64,000 nt of DNA. Source: Leisingera sp. ANG59. Its GTDB lineage: Bacteria; Pseudomonadota; Alphaproteobacteria; Rhodobacterales; Rhodobacteraceae. The notes under the pieces were generated by a model that did not search any database, was not told the DNA's origin, and saw nothing but the letters and a program-made list of their open reading frames with translations. The translations under genes and the position numbers were made by a program. The stretch is from the NCBI RefSeq assembly GCF_013317235.1, contig NZ_WLCM01000006.1:11756-75755 (forward strand). Reading direction: 5' to 3'. This document shows positions 8,311-17,971 of the stretch, piece by piece. The number at the start of each line of letters is the position of its first letter. Position 1 is the stretch's first letter.

Positions 8311-8514
8311 TTGGATAATATTGCAGTGCTCGATCTTGGCGACGGCCGGCGGATACACTGCAGGGGTATTGACGCGGCAAAATCCAAGTGGGCCCAGCAC
8401 TATTCCCGAATCGATGACGCCACTATCGACGTTTTCTATCCGATCAGTCTCGGCGGCGTGGTGGTGACCTATCGCTACGATAGCGAGCTGGAAAAATGGG
8501 TTAAGTCAAAATAA
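8311..8514 (+). CDS. Small hypothetical protein, 67 aa
   Basis: A compact soluble protein with no motif I recognise; it contains alternating hydrophobic strands (IAVLDLGDGRRIHC, ATIDVFYPISLGGVVVTYRYD) suggesting a small beta fold. I place the start at TTG 8311 because GGGAGG ends nine bases upstream; an alternative GTG lies at 8272 without a binding site. Its last 40 bases overlap the 3' end of the opposite-strand gene, which is unusual and casts some doubt on one of the two ends. Confidence 0.4.
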   Translation: MDNIAVLDLGDGRRIHCRGIDAAKSKWAQHYSRIDDATIDVFYPISLGGVVVTYRYDSELEKWVKSK

Positions 8515-8876
8515 GGAGTATCTCCGGGACACCTGCTTTTCTGTGTATGAACCGTAATGCAGCTGGGACGACGCAAATCAGAGCCGCGGCAGCACTGGGG
8601 GGCGCCTGAATTGCCAGGCAGCGGGTCCAGCGAGGCCGATAGGCAGCTGCTTTGCACCTCGCGCCACATCGGCACGTTCAGCGACATCTGACATTGCGCC
8701 ATGAACATGCGGCCGTCAACTTGCAGGCAGCGCAGTTCGCCCAGTTCCACCCGGGCGCCGGATTTGTCGGTGCAGTAACAATCGATGGTCTTGCCGCCTG
8801 GCCCCTTCACATCTGCCAGCCCCGTGCTGGGCAGGGTGAGGAGGATTGTGGCAATAAGGGCTCTGGCATGTCGCAT
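8475..8876 (-). CDS. Secreted Cys-rich protein, 133 aa
   Basis: A cleavable signal peptide (residues 1-21, ending GLA) precedes a compact domain with GKTIDCYCTDKSG, ELRCLQV, AQCQMSLNVPMW and QSSCL. The domain through residue 77 looks conserved and structured and would be periplasmic with disulfides. After it the reading frame runs on for about 55 residues that are Ser/Cys-rich and look unlike a protein, and overlap the 3' end of the opposite gene. The original stop codon may have been lost through a frameshift near 8640. Function unknown. Confidence 0.55.
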   Translation of the reverse strand: MRHARALIATILLTLPSTGLADVKGPGGKTIDCYCTDKSGARVELGELRCLQVDGRMFMAQCQMSLNVPMWREVQSSCLSASLDPLPGNSGAPQCCRGSDLRRPSCITVHTQKSRCPGDTPYFDLTHFSSSLS

Positions 8877-8936
8877 GGGTCTAGCATATCACATGGGGGC
8901 CACTTGGCCAAAACATGAACAGCAATAGGCGCACCC

Positions 8937-9992
8937 ATGGTCCCCGAAGAACGGCTGGAACAGATCCTGCAGCGGTTTCAGTATCTTGAAGCCGCGATGG
9001 CGGATGGTGCCGGGGGCGGGGAAATTGCTGCTTTGGCCAAGGAATATTCCGACCTGCGGCCGGTGGCGGAGCAGGTGACGGCCTACCGCAAGCTGCTGGG
9101 CGATCTGGAAGAGGCCGAGTTGATGCTGGCCGATCCGGACATGAAGGATTTGGCCGCGGAGGAGATCCCGGCCTTGAAGGCGGCCATTCCTGAAGCTGAG
9201 CACGCACTGCAGCTGGCACTGCTGCCCAAGGACGCGGCGGACAGCCGCCCGGCGATTCTGGAAATCCGCCCCGGCACCGGCGGCGATGAGGCGGCTTTGT
9301 TCGCGGGCGACCTGCTGCGCATGTACCAGCGTTATGCCGAGGGGCAGGGCTGGAAGTTCGACATCATCGAGGAGCAGGCAACCGAGCTGGGCGGCATCAA
9401 GGAAGTGGTTGCCCATATCAAGGGCGAAAACGTCTTTGCCCGCTTGAAGTACGAATCCGGCGTGCACCGGGTGCAGCGGGTGCCAGCGACCGAAAGCGGC
9501 GGGCGGATCCATACATCGGCCGCCACCGTGGCGGTGCTGCCGGAGGCGGAGGATGTGGATATACATATCGACGCCAACGACATTCGTATCGACACCATGC
9601 GCGCGTCCGGCGCAGGCGGGCAGCATGTGAACACCACCGACTCGGCGGTGCGGATCACCCACTTGCCGACCGGGCTGGTTGTGACCTCGTCGGAAAAGTC
9701 CCAGCACCGCAACCGCGAGATCGCCATGCAGGTGCTGAAGACGCGTCTTTATGACTTGGAACGCCAGCGGATCGACAGCGAACGCTCGGCGGACCGGGCC
9801 AGCCAGGTGGGCTCGGGCGACCGGTCCGAGCGCATCCGCACCTACAACTTTCCGCAAGGCCGCATGACCGATCACCGCATCAACATGACGCTTTACAAGC
9901 TGGATCAGGTGATGGGCGGTGATCTGGACGAGTTCATCGACGCGCTGACTGCGGACAATCAGGCGCGGCTGCTGGCCGAGATGGGCCAATAG
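8937..9992 (+). CDS. prfA: Peptide chain release factor 1, 351 aa
   Basis: The universal release-factor GGQ motif lies at residues 227-229 within [19 protein letters not shown] and is the peptidyl-tRNA hydrolysis element. The family region [18 protein letters not shown] precedes it. RF1 recognises UAA and UAG stop codons. Length is slightly short of the usual 355-360 residues but complete. The stop is two bases before the next gene, prmC, which methylates the Gln of GGQ, so the pair forms the standard prfA-prmC operon. Confidence 0.97.
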   Translation: MVPEERLEQILQRFQYLEAAMADGAGGGEIAALAKEYSDLRPVAEQVTAYRKLLGDLEEAELMLADPDMKDLAAEEIPALKAAIPEAEHALQLALLPKDAADSRPAILEIRPGTGGDEAALFAGDLLRMYQRYAEGQGWKFDIIEEQATELGGIKEVVAHIKGENVFARLKYESGVHRVQRVPATESGGRIHTSAATVAVLPEAEDVDIHIDANDIRIDTMRASGAGGQHVNTTDSAVRITHLPTGLVVTSSEKSQHRNREIAMQVLKTRLYDLERQRIDSERSADRASQVGSGDRSERIRTYNFPQGRMTDHRINMTLYKLDQVMGGDLDEFIDALTADNQARLLAEMGQ

Positions 9993-9994
9993 GT

Positions 9995-10846
9995 ATGACT
10001 GAGACCGCGGCACAGGCAATGGCGGCAGCAACGGCCAAGCTCCGGGCCGCCGGGGTGCCGGACCCGGCGCGCGATGCTCGGGTGCTGCTGGCGCATGCGG
10101 CCAGGATTGAGGCCAGCCGGGTCACGCTGATCGCGCCGGAGGAACTAGCGGCGGAAGTGGCGGAACGCTATGAGCAGCTGATTTCGCTGCGTGCCGTGCG
10201 GGTTCCGGTTTCGCATCTGATCGGCGAGCGGGAGTTCTACGGCCGCCGTTTCAAGGTCTCGCGCGATGTGCTGGATCCGCGTCCTGAGACCGAGATCCTG
10301 ATCGAGGCAGCGCTGGCGGAACCTTACGCACGGGTGCTGGATCTGGGCGTCGGCTCCGGCTGCATTCTGGTGACGCTGTTGGCGGAACGGCAGGAGGCCA
10401 CCGCGCTGGGGGTCGACATCAGCGAGGCGGCCTGCCTGCAGGCCAGCGCCAACGCGGTGCTGCACCGGGTGGAGGCGCGCGCCGATATCCAGCAATCGGA
10501 TTGGTTTGAAAACGTTGAGGGGCAGTTTGACCTGATCGTGTCGAACCCGCCCTATATCGCATTGGATGAGATGGAGGGGCTGTCAGCCGAGGTGCGCGGG
10601 CATGAGCCGGGCATTGCCCTGACTGATGGCGGGGACGGGCTGGGGGCCTACCGGAAGATTGCCGCACAGGCAGCCGCGCATCTGGCACCGGGCGGGCGGG
10701 TGCTGCTGGAAATCGGCCCGTCCCAGGGCCAGGCGGTCAGCGCATTGCTGGAGGCAGCAGGTTTCAGTGGTATCGCGGTGCTGCCGGACCTGGACGGGCG
10801 TGACAGGGTGGTACGGGCGCATTCCCCCTCAAATCGCGGATTTTGA
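9995..10846 (+). CDS. prmC: Release factor glutamine methyltransferase, 283 aa
   Basis: An N-terminal helical substrate-binding domain is followed by a Rossmann methyltransferase with VLDLGVGSGCILVTLL (SAM binding) and the catalytic NPPY at residues 184-187. PrmC uses S-adenosylmethionine to methylate the glutamine of the GGQ motif in release factors. It is directly downstream of prfA (2-base gap), the usual arrangement, and length is typical. Confidence 0.96.
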   Translation: MTETAAQAMAAATAKLRAAGVPDPARDARVLLAHAARIEASRVTLIAPEELAAEVAERYEQLISLRAVRVPVSHLIGEREFYGRRFKVSRDVLDPRPETEILIEAALAEPYARVLDLGVGSGCILVTLLAERQEATALGVDISEAACLQASANAVLHRVEARADIQQSDWFENVEGQFDLIVSNPPYIALDEMEGLSAEVRGHEPGIALTDGGDGLGAYRKIAAQAAAHLAPGGRVLLEIGPSQGQAVSALLEAAGFSGIAVLPDLDGRDRVVRAHSPSNRGF

Positions 10847-11059
10847 CGCGGTAAACCGCAGATTCGACCGAAAAAGCTCAGAAAGTTCCTTTGGCCCCCT
10901 TGTCTGGCGCTTCGGAACATGGTTACTCAAGATGAGCCGTATAGAGGTGAACGCTTTTCAAGCATTCCCACGGCATCAAGCCCAAAAAGCTAACGATCCG
11001 GCGCTGAGGCGCGCTGCACAGGGTCAACGGCGCATTAACTCAAGGCTTATGATAGGCAT

Positions 11060-11737
11060 ATGAGATCGTCCAAATCACGTTCACGCTCCAAGTCGAACCG
11101 AAATCGCCCGAACGGCGCCAATGTGGTCAACCGGGTGTTCGACAGCTCTGGTCCCGAAGGCAAGGTGCGCGGAACCCCGCAGCAGATCATCGACAAATAC
11201 AATCAGCTGGCCCGCGATGCGCAGCTGGGCAATGACCGGGTTGCGGCCGAGAACTTTCAGCAGCACGCGGAGCATTACCTGCGGATGCTGAACGAAGCGC
11301 AGCGCGAGATCGAGGCGCGCCGCGAGGAGCAGGAGCGCCAGAACCGCGAGCGCCAGGCCGAGCGCGACCGCGAGCGCGCGGAACGGCTGGAGCGTCAGGA
11401 GCGCGAGGCGGCAGCCACTGCCGCGGCAGACAGCGACCCGGCCAGCGCGCCCCAGCCGGAGGTGATTGATCCGCGCGGCGACAACGGCAACGGCCAGGAC
11501 AGCGGCCTCGTCGAAACTCCGGAAAGCCAGAGCGCGGCTCCGGCAGAAGGCGGAGAGGAAGCGGCCCCGAAGAAAGCCCCGGCCCGCAAGCCCCGCGCCC
11601 GCAAACCCGCAGCCAAGGCTGAGGGACCTGAAGCGGCAGGCGAGGGCGGCGACGCCCCGGCGCCGAAGAAGCCAAGCCGGCCGCGCGCCAAACCGAAGCC
11701 GAAGGCAGAGGATGGCCCGGCAGAAGCCGCCGAGTAA
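11060..11737 (+). CDS. DUF4167 domain protein, 225 aa
   Basis: The N-terminal 75 residues match DUF4167: a basic SKSRSRSKSNRNR start, NVVNRVFDSSGPEGKVRGTPQQI and a helical YNQLARDAQ segment. Residues 85-120 are a highly charged Arg/Glu helix (probable coiled coil); the last 100 residues are a low-complexity Ala/Pro/Lys tail with repeated KKPSRPRAKPKPK-like basic blocks. The basic ends suggest nucleic-acid contact, but no function is established for the family. A classic terminator follows at 11761. It commonly follows prfA-prmC in alphaproteobacteria. Confidence 0.85.
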   Translation: MRSSKSRSRSKSNRNRPNGANVVNRVFDSSGPEGKVRGTPQQIIDKYNQLARDAQLGNDRVAAENFQQHAEHYLRMLNEAQREIEARREEQERQNRERQAERDRERAERLERQEREAAATAAADSDPASAPQPEVIDPRGDNGNGQDSGLVETPESQSAAPAEGGEEAAPKKAPARKPRARKPAAKAEGPEAAGEGGDAPAPKKPSRPRAKPKPKAEDGPAEAAE

Positions 11738-11760
11738 GCCGGTTTCAGTCAGATTTGCAA

Positions 11761-11793
11761 AACCCCCGGAGCCGCTGGCCCCGGGGGTTTTTC
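11761..11793 (+). terminator. Intrinsic terminator after DUF4167 gene
   Basis: AACCCCCGG (11761-11769) pairs with CCGGGGGTT (11781-11789) with an 11-nt loop, followed by a T-run (TTTTT to 11792). It ends the rightward prfA-prmC-DUF4167 unit. Confidence 0.85.
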
Positions 11794-11819
11794 GTGAAGG
11801 TGGTCCGCTGTGGCGCCGT

Positions 11820-12602
11820 TCAGGCCTCGTGGCCAAGCACCCGCAAGTAGCGGCGGACGGCTTCGGGGAAGCCCAGCATCAGGGCGTCGGCAGTCAGGCC
11901 ATGGCCGATGGAGACTTCGGCCAGATCGGGGATGGCCTGGCGCAGGCCGGGGAGATTTTCCACGGTCAGGTCATGGCCTGCGTTCATCATCAGCGCGCCG
12001 TTGCCGTCCGCGGCCAACGCGCGGGCGGCGTCGGCGGTGTCCTTGATCTTGCCAAGCTCCTGCGCAACGGCGCCGGACGTGGTTTGTTCTGCGTAGGGGC
12101 CGGTATAGAACTCGATCCGGTCGGCACCCGCCTGCCGCGCCAGCGCGGGGTCAGCCGGGCTGGCGTCCACGAAGTAGGAGACCCGGATGCCGGCTGCCTT
12201 GAACTCCTCGGCGATGGGTAGGAGCATTTCGCCGTCGGCGGCAAAGTCCCAGCCGTGGTCGGAGGTGGACTGTTCCGGGGTGTCAGGAACCAGTGTCACC
12301 TGATGCGGCTTGTTTTCCAGCACCAGGTCGATGAAATGGCGGGTCGGGTAGCCCTCGATGTTGAACTCGGCCTGCGGGAATTCCTCGGCGATCAGCCGCG
12401 CCAGGGCGGGCAGGTCGGAAAAGCGGATGTGGCGCTCATCCGGGCGCGGATGCACGGTGATGCCGTGGGCGCCGGCCTGCAGGATGGCGCGGGAGATGTC
12501 GATCAGGTCGGGCCAGGGCACCTCGCGACGGTTGCGCAAATAGGCGACCGCGTTGACGTTCACGGACAGGAGGGTCGGGCGCGGGGCGACGGGCTGGGTC
12601 AT
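11820..12602 (-). CDS. pdxJ: Pyridoxine 5'-phosphate synthase, 260 aa
   Basis: The sequence matches PdxJ: a beta/alpha barrel opening with SVNVNAVAYLRNRREVPWPD, GITVHPRPDERHI, EFNIEGYP, and VSIGHGLTADAL at the end. It condenses 3-amino-2-oxopropyl phosphate with deoxyxylulose 5-phosphate to make pyridoxine 5'-phosphate. The opening differs from the common VNIDHVA form and corresponds to the longer variant seen in some proteobacteria. I prefer ATG 12602; an in-frame ATG at 12623 has GGAG too close. pdxA, the preceding step of the pathway, lies 1 kb away in the same orientation. Confidence 0.92.
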   Translation of the reverse strand: MTQPVAPRPTLLSVNVNAVAYLRNRREVPWPDLIDISRAILQAGAHGITVHPRPDERHIRFSDLPALARLIAEEFPQAEFNIEGYPTRHFIDLVLENKPHQVTLVPDTPEQSTSDHGWDFAADGEMLLPIAEEFKAAGIRVSYFVDASPADPALARQAGADRIEFYTGPYAEQTTSGAVAQELGKIKDTADAARALAADGNGALMMNAGHDLTVENLPGLRQAIPDLAEVSIGHGLTADALMLGFPEAVRRYLRVLGHEA

Positions 12603-12642
12603 CGGGAAATCATGCTCCGGCAAGTTCTTTGGGGAATGAGGA

Positions 12643-13485
12643 TCAGGCCTTGGCCACTTCGCGGGCCAGGGCGCAGAAGGCCTCCAGGCTCACCTGCTCG
12701 GCACGCTCAGTCGGAGGGATGCCTGCCGCCGTCAGATGCGCCTCGATATCGGGCGAGATGCCCTTGAGCGAGGCACGCAGCATCTTGCGGCGCTGGTTGA
12801 AGGCGGCGGCCACCACGCGGGACAGGATCGCGGCGTCGGCCGGGAAACGCGGTTCCGGCAGGGCGTCCAGATGCACCACGGCGCTGGAGACCTTGGGCGG
12901 CGGGGTGAAGGCGCCTGGGGGCAGCGACAGCACGATCTTTGCATCCGCGCGCCACTGCGCCAGGATCGCCAGGCGGCCATAGGCCTTGGTGCCGGGCTGC
13001 GCGACGATGCGCTCGGCCACCTCTCGCTGGAACATCAGGGTGAGGCTCTGCCAGAACGGCGGCCATGCCTTGGGCGTCAGCCAGCGCACCAGAAGTTCGG
13101 TGCCGACGTTGTAGGGCAGGTTGGCAGCGATGCGGATCGGCGGAGTGAGATGCTCCAGCGGGTCGATTTCCAGCGCGTCGCCGTTGATGACGTCGAAGCG
13201 GCCCGGATAGGCATCCGCGATCTCTTGCAGTGCGGGCAGGCAGCGCTGGTCCTTCTCCACCGCCAGCACGCGGCGGGCACCTTCGGCCAGCAGGCCGCGG
13301 GTCAGGCCGCCGGGGCCGGGGCCGATCTCCAGCACGTCGCAGCCGGTGAGGTCGCCTGCCTGGCGGGCGATCTTGGCGGTGAGGTTGAGGTCCAGAAGGA
13401 AGTTCTGGCCCAGCGATTTGCGCGCCGACAGCTGATGGGTGGCGATCACCTCACGCAGGGGAGGGAGAGAGTCGATGGCGCTCAT
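12643..13485 (-). CDS. rsmA: 16S rRNA dimethyladenosine transferase RsmA (KsgA), 280 aa
   Basis: Typical motifs are present: [16 protein letters not shown] at the N-terminus, [16 protein letters not shown] for SAM binding, and the catalytic NLPYN in [15 protein letters not shown]. It dimethylates two adjacent adenines in the helix-45 loop of 16S rRNA. Its place at the end of the lptD-surA-pdxA block matches the gene order known from many proteobacteria, with a short spacer containing a dispersed repeat between it and pdxA. Confidence 0.96.
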   Translation of the reverse strand: MSAIDSLPPLREVIATHQLSARKSLGQNFLLDLNLTAKIARQAGDLTGCDVLEIGPGPGGLTRGLLAEGARRVLAVEKDQRCLPALQEIADAYPGRFDVINGDALEIDPLEHLTPPIRIAANLPYNVGTELLVRWLTPKAWPPFWQSLTLMFQREVAERIVAQPGTKAYGRLAILAQWRADAKIVLSLPPGAFTPPPKVSSAVVHLDALPEPRFPADAAILSRVVAAAFNQRRKMLRASLKGISPDIEAHLTAAGIPPTERAEQVSLEAFCALAREVAKA

Positions 13486-13545
13486 GTCATCTGGACCTTG
13501 GGACAGGGCGCGGGGGGCGCGCCGGAATTTTCATGCCTCCGGCGG

Positions 13546-13567
13546 GGATATTTGCCGCCAGTAGAAG
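13546..13567. repeat. Dispersed intergenic repeat, copy 2
   Basis: GGATATTT, seven variable bases, then GTAGAAG: same layout and spacing as copies at 4461 and 45108. It ends two bases from the stop codon of pdxA and lies in the pdxA-rsmA spacer. Confidence 0.45.
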
Positions 13568-13569
13568 AA

Positions 13570-14541
13570 TCAAGTGCTGGCGGCCATGGCTTGCGCCAGC
13601 TTCAGCGCCTCGATCAGGCTGGAGGGGTTGGCCTGACCGGTGCCTGCGATGTCGAAGGCGGTGCCGTGATCGGGGGAGGTGCGGATGAAGGGCAACCCCA
13701 GGGTCACGTTGACGCTGCGGTCGAAGTCCAGCGTCTTGATCGGGATCAGCGCCTGGTCGTGGTACATGCAGACGGCCGCGTCGTAGCGCGCACGGGCGGC
13801 GGCATGGAACATGGTGTCGGCGGGGTGCGGACCGGTGATGTTCAACCCTTCATTCTGCATCTCAACGACCAGCGCGTTGATCCAGTCGAGTTCTTCGCGG
13901 CCCATGGCGCCGCCTTCGCCTGCGTGCGGGTTGAGGCCCGCAACCGCGATGCGCGGCGCGGCGATGCCGAACTGGCCGCGCAGGCCTGCGGCGGTAATTT
14001 CAACGGTTTCGCGCAGGAGGCCCGGGGTCAGCACCGTTGGCACGTCCGACAGGGCAATGTGGATGGTGGCAGGCACCACCCGCAGCTGCTCGCTGGCCAG
14101 CATCATCACCACGCGGTCCCGGCCCGCAAGAGACGCGAGGAACTCGGTATGGCCGGGGTAAGCAAATCCTGCGCCGTCAATCAGCGCTTTCTTGTGGATG
14201 GGGGCGGTGCAAAGGGCAGAGGCTTCACTTTGCTGGACCAGCCGCACGGCGGTTTCGATGGATTGGATGACTCCGGCGGCATTGGCCGGGTCAGCAGTCC
14301 CCTTCGCGGCGCTGCCGCCGAAGGCGAGCGGCATCACGGGGAAGTGGTCCGCGCAGGCTGCCGCGGCCTCTGCCGGGGCGGCGATTTCCTTGACCGGGGT
14401 GCCGGCGGGCAGGTGGCGCGGGTCGCCGATCCAGAAGAACGGGCAGGCGGCGCGCAGGGTTTCCCAGGCCTTGACGGCGATCTCCGGGCCGATGCCTGCG
14501 GGTTCACCGCAGCTGAGAGCAATAGGCCCGGAGGAGGTCAT
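13570..14541 (-). CDS. pdxA: 4-hydroxythreonine-4-phosphate dehydrogenase, 323 aa
   Basis: The protein matches PdxA: LSCGEPAGIGPEIAVKAW at the N-terminus, PIHKKAL, the GHTEFLA metal-ligand histidine, ALSDVPTVLTPGLL, GLNPHAGEGG with a second ligand histidine and YHDQALIPIKTL with the third. It oxidises 4-phosphohydroxy-threonine with NAD to feed pyridoxal phosphate synthesis. The start codon overlaps the stop of the surA-like gene (ATGA), showing translational coupling inside the envelope operon. Confidence 0.95.
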   Translation of the reverse strand: MTSSGPIALSCGEPAGIGPEIAVKAWETLRAACPFFWIGDPRHLPAGTPVKEIAAPAEAAAACADHFPVMPLAFGGSAAKGTADPANAAGVIQSIETAVRLVQQSEASALCTAPIHKKALIDGAGFAYPGHTEFLASLAGRDRVVMMLASEQLRVVPATIHIALSDVPTVLTPGLLRETVEITAAGLRGQFGIAAPRIAVAGLNPHAGEGGAMGREELDWINALVVEMQNEGLNITGPHPADTMFHAAARARYDAAVCMYHDQALIPIKTLDFDRSVNVTLGLPFIRTSPDHGTAFDIAGTGQANPSSLIEALKLAQAMAAST

Positions 14542-15797
14542 TTGATGTCGATCCGGGCGTCTGCGCGCAGCTGTTCCAGGAAACTGTCAGTCAGCGAAGT
14601 CAGCCGCTGCCCGGTAAGCGCATTGGCCACGGTTTCGCGGTTGGCGCCTTCACCGAGGTCGGCGGTGCGGCCGCAAAGCATCAGAACCATCAGCGTCTGG
14701 CCGTTGTTGCGGGTCAGCGCGGTGGAGGTTTCGCTGGGGTCGAGCTTGGCAAGTTCCAGCGCGATGTCGCGGGGGATGTCCGCGGGGGGCAGGCTTTGGA
14801 TGTCCAGCACCGAAGGGTCCTGGCCCTGCGCCAGGCCGTAAAAGTCTTCGCAGGTGTCGACGCTGTTCACGACCTGCTGCGCTGCCGCCAGGCTTTCCGG
14901 TGTTCGCCCGCCGGGCAGGTAGTAGGTGGCGTATTCGATTGCGGTATAGCGCGGAGCGGCGCCCTCGACCTCACGCACGCCGCGCATCTGGAACAGTGCG
15001 ACGGCGTTCTGCAGCGGCAGCGGTTCGGAAATCTCACCCGGCTTCAGCGCCAGTACGATTTCCTGCAGCTGGGGCGGCAGTTTGGTCAGCGGCATCCACG
15101 GCAGGCGGCCGCCCTCGTTGCGGCTGGCTGCGGCGGAGTACTGAGTGGCTGCGGCGGCAAAACTGTCGTAGCCCTTGAGCCGCGAAACCTGCTCGATCAG
15201 CTCTTCGACCTGGGCGGCGTTCTGCTCGTTGATCGGTACGATGAATTCACTCAGCAGCACTTGGACGCTGCCGGTGCCCGCGCTGCCCATCGCGCGGTCG
15301 ATCTCCTCGGGCGTGGGGCGGGCCTGGGACAGGAAGCGGGCGCGGGAGTATTCGCGCCAGCCCAGGCCGATCTTAGTGAAATCGCGCACGGTCTGCGGGG
15401 CGACGCCCTGTTGCTGAAGCGCGGTCAGGAAGTCGTTCAGCGACAGGTTGGCGCGGCCCGCCAGTTCTTCCATGCCGGCGGTCACATCCTCGTCGGAGAG
15501 TTCAATCCCCGCCTGTTCCAGCACTTCCAGTTTGAGGCGGTCGTTGATCAGCTCATCGCGGGCGGTTTCCAGCGGGTCGCCCGGAACCCGCAGCGCGGAC
15601 TGGAAGCGGGCGCGCTGTTCCAGCTCGTAGCGGGTGATGACCTCGTCATTCACGGTGATAGCGGGGGCAAAAAGGTTCTGTGCCCCGGCCGGCAGGCCGG
15701 TCAGGGAAAGACCCGCGGCCAGCGCCAGTGCGGCTGCGGACTTGAGAGCACGGGAAAGGAAGGGAGCCGGGAACCGGGTATTCACGTCTTGCTGCAT
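14538..15797 (-). CDS. surA: SurA-like periplasmic peptidyl-prolyl isomerase/chaperone, 419 aa
   Basis: A signal peptide (basic start, hydrophobic to about residue 40, cut after GAQ/AGA) is followed by the SurA N-terminal domain, with APAITVNDEVITRYELEQRARF characteristic of the family, and a PpiC-type rotamase-like segment (residues 180-290) with LLSEFIVPI and LKPGEISEPLPLQNAVAL. It should escort outer-membrane proteins, including LptD, through the periplasm. The position directly downstream of lptD (16-base overlap) is classic. Only one clear rotamase-like domain is visible, fewer than in E. coli SurA. Confidence 0.88.
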   Translation of the reverse strand: MQQDVNTRFPAPFLSRALKSAAALALAAGLSLTGLPAGAQNLFAPAITVNDEVITRYELEQRARFQSALRVPGDPLETARDELINDRLKLEVLEQAGIELSDEDVTAGMEELAGRANLSLNDFLTALQQQGVAPQTVRDFTKIGLGWREYSRARFLSQARPTPEEIDRAMGSAGTGSVQVLLSEFIVPINEQNAAQVEELIEQVSRLKGYDSFAAAATQYSAAASRNEGGRLPWMPLTKLPPQLQEIVLALKPGEISEPLPLQNAVALFQMRGVREVEGAAPRYTAIEYATYYLPGGRTPESLAAAQQVVNSVDTCEDFYGLAQGQDPSVLDIQSLPPADIPRDIALELAKLDPSETSTALTRNNGQTLMVLMLCGRTADLGEGANRETVANALTGQRLTSLTDSFLEQLRADARIDIK

Positions 15798-17971
15798 GAC
15801 CGCCTGTACTGTTTGTTGCCGCTCTTCACGGAGAAACCGCTGAGCGAGATGGTAAAGCCGAAATCCGTTGTTGGCTCAACACTTGTTGTAGAGGTATAGC
15901 GGCGGTTGACCGAAAGGTCGACCGTTACGCATTCGTTCTGGTAGGCCAGACCCAGGCCTGCCCGGGTCGCACGGGCGCCGGAAATGTCGTAGCGCAGCCG
16001 GGCGCTGGCAGACCAGGTGGGATTGATGTCGTAGCGCCCGTCGACCCAGATTTCCGAGCTTTCCTCTGTCCGGTCCTCGTCCGGGTCGGTGCCGAGCCAC
16101 AGGTAGGTGCCGGAAAGGCTGGAGCGGTCCGAGTGCCATTCGCCACGGACTTCGGCCTTGGAGAAGTTCAGCGAGCCATTCAGCAGACCGCGGGTGGAGA
16201 TCGCCAGACCGTCGCCGAATTTGATCTGGCCGGCCAGCAGAAGATCTGACGAAGTGCCGCTGAGCCCCGAACTTTTGGTGAAACGGGTGTCGCCCTCGCT
16301 GCGCAACACCTGGCCGATAGTTGCGTAGGCCTGCCAGCCGTGGGGAGAGTAGCGTGCCCAATTGGCGCCATAGACCAGAGTAAATCCGTCCTCGCGGGCA
16401 TCGGTTGCCGGGAAACGGGACAGCGACAACAGGTTGCCCTGGTCGAACTCGACAAACCTGCTTTCCTCGCTGACCACATCGCCGCTGCCTTCGTTGCGCC
16501 AGCCCAGCTGCAGGATCGGCTCCAGATACTGGATGGCACCATTGACCTCGCGGCGGGTCATGGGCAAGCGGAAGGTCATTGCACCACGGGGCGTCAGGCG
16601 GGTGACTTCGTCGGTGAAGTAGGCATCATCATATGCTCTGGAGGCGTCTGCCGCGGTGCCCAGCTCCGCTTCTGCCAAGACCCCGTAGCCTAGTATCCAG
16701 GTGCGGTGCCAGCTCAGGTCAGCGGTCAGCCGGACCACGTCCCGGCCGGTGGCGGAGTCCTCGCTCAGCCCGTCGCCCCGGTTTGTTGAGCGCCTGTAAC
16801 GCCCGTTTCCTTCAAGCGTCAGCCGGATTTCTCCACCCGTAAGGCTGGGGAAATAGCGTTTCTGAAAAAGCGCTTCGGGAATGCCGGAGGGGATCTCGTC
16901 GGGGTCTTCGCTGGAACGGAGGGTTTTGTAGTGGGTTAGCGATGCGCGGAGCAAGCTGTCCCTGCGGACCCTTGACAGCTCGAGCCTGGACCGCAGCCGG
17001 TCGAGGTCAGGCAGGCCGTAGTCCGCCAGATAGGCATCGTCTGAAACCATCTTTGCGTCGAAGGTCAGGCGGTAGTCGCGCGGCAATTCGAACTGGCCTG
17101 TTCCGAAGATGTAGCCGCGGTCCTGATCCGGGTACAGATCGTCGCGCGTATAGGCACCGTTGAACTCGATGCGGCCGCGTTGGAAGGCCTGTCGGTAACG
17201 CAGGTCCAGGGTTTTTGTGCTGGACGAAATATAGGGCGCCAGGGTCAGGTCCCTGTGCGGGCCGAGCGTGAAGAAATAGGGGATCTTCAGCCCGGTGCCA
17301 AGGTTCGAAGTCGAGCGAACCGAGGGAACCAGAAAACCATTGGCCCGTTCCAGAGAGGGGTCTGGCAGGCGGATTGCTGGAAAATAGAAAACCGGCACGT
17401 CCAGCACTCGCAGCTGGGCACTTTCAAAATAGAGCTGCCGTTCCTGCTGGTCGTGGGTCACCCGTTCGGCGCGGATCTGCCAGAGCGGCGGGCGGCCGTC
17501 ATCGCAGACATCGCAGGAGGTGACGGCGGTCTTGTAAAGCTGCGTGTAGCGGCCGCTGACGCGGGTCATCTGCAGTGAGGCCAGCTGCAGCTGCTGTTGG
17601 AACACCATGCGTGCGCCGGTCAGCAGGCCGTTGCGCAGATCCTGATCTAGCTCGGCGGCATTGGCCAGAATGGTGAAGTCGCCGTTCTGGTCAATGCGGA
17701 TCGGGCCTTCGATCTGCAGGGTGCCGGTGGTCCGGTCAAAGATGATCTTTTGCGCGCGCAGTCGGATATTGCCCTGGAAGGCTTCCACATTGCCTTCTGC
17801 CACAAGTGTCCGGTCCGGGGTGATGAACACCTGGTCGGCGACAAGCATTGCAGGCTGGGCCGGATCCGGCGGCGTCGCAGTCTGAGCCTGAGGGGCCGCA
17901 GAAGACAGCGCCAGCCAGGGCAGTACAGCGGTAATAAGCAGCGCCCGGCGCAAGTTACCCGTCTTCGGCAT
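15782..17971 (-). CDS. lptD: LPS-assembly outer-membrane protein LptD, 729 aa
   Basis: A signal peptide (to about residue 30, AQA) precedes an OstA-type N-terminal jellyroll domain (residues 45-150: VADQVFITPDRTLVAEGNVEAF is diagnostic) and a large C-terminal beta-barrel with alternating aromatic strands ending SGFSVK region. LptD with LptE inserts lipopolysaccharide into the outer leaflet. A Cys pair near residue 154 (SCDVCDD) could form disulfides. Its start overlaps the lptG stop, and its end overlaps the surA-like start, so the block is one translationally coupled operon. Confidence 0.94.
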   Translation of the reverse strand: MPKTGNLRRALLITAVLPWLALSSAAPQAQTATPPDPAQPAMLVADQVFITPDRTLVAEGNVEAFQGNIRLRAQKIIFDRTTGTLQIEGPIRIDQNGDFTILANAAELDQDLRNGLLTGARMVFQQQLQLASLQMTRVSGRYTQLYKTAVTSCDVCDDGRPPLWQIRAERVTHDQQERQLYFESAQLRVLDVPVFYFPAIRLPDPSLERANGFLVPSVRSTSNLGTGLKIPYFFTLGPHRDLTLAPYISSSTKTLDLRYRQAFQRGRIEFNGAYTRDDLYPDQDRGYIFGTGQFELPRDYRLTFDAKMVSDDAYLADYGLPDLDRLRSRLELSRVRRDSLLRASLTHYKTLRSSEDPDEIPSGIPEALFQKRYFPSLTGGEIRLTLEGNGRYRRSTNRGDGLSEDSATGRDVVRLTADLSWHRTWILGYGVLAEAELGTAADASRAYDDAYFTDEVTRLTPRGAMTFRLPMTRREVNGAIQYLEPILQLGWRNEGSGDVVSEESRFVEFDQGNLLSLSRFPATDAREDGFTLVYGANWARYSPHGWQAYATIGQVLRSEGDTRFTKSSGLSGTSSDLLLAGQIKFGDGLAISTRGLLNGSLNFSKAEVRGEWHSDRSSLSGTYLWLGTDPDEDRTEESSEIWVDGRYDINPTWSASARLRYDISGARATRAGLGLAYQNECVTVDLSVNRRYTSTTSVEPTTDFGFTISLSGFSVKSGNKQYRRSCSKT

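Noticed and set aside
12736-14841. Rightward open frame of about 700 codons
   Set aside because: Fully antisense to rsmA and pdxA, composition Gly/Gln/His-rich; no start signal.
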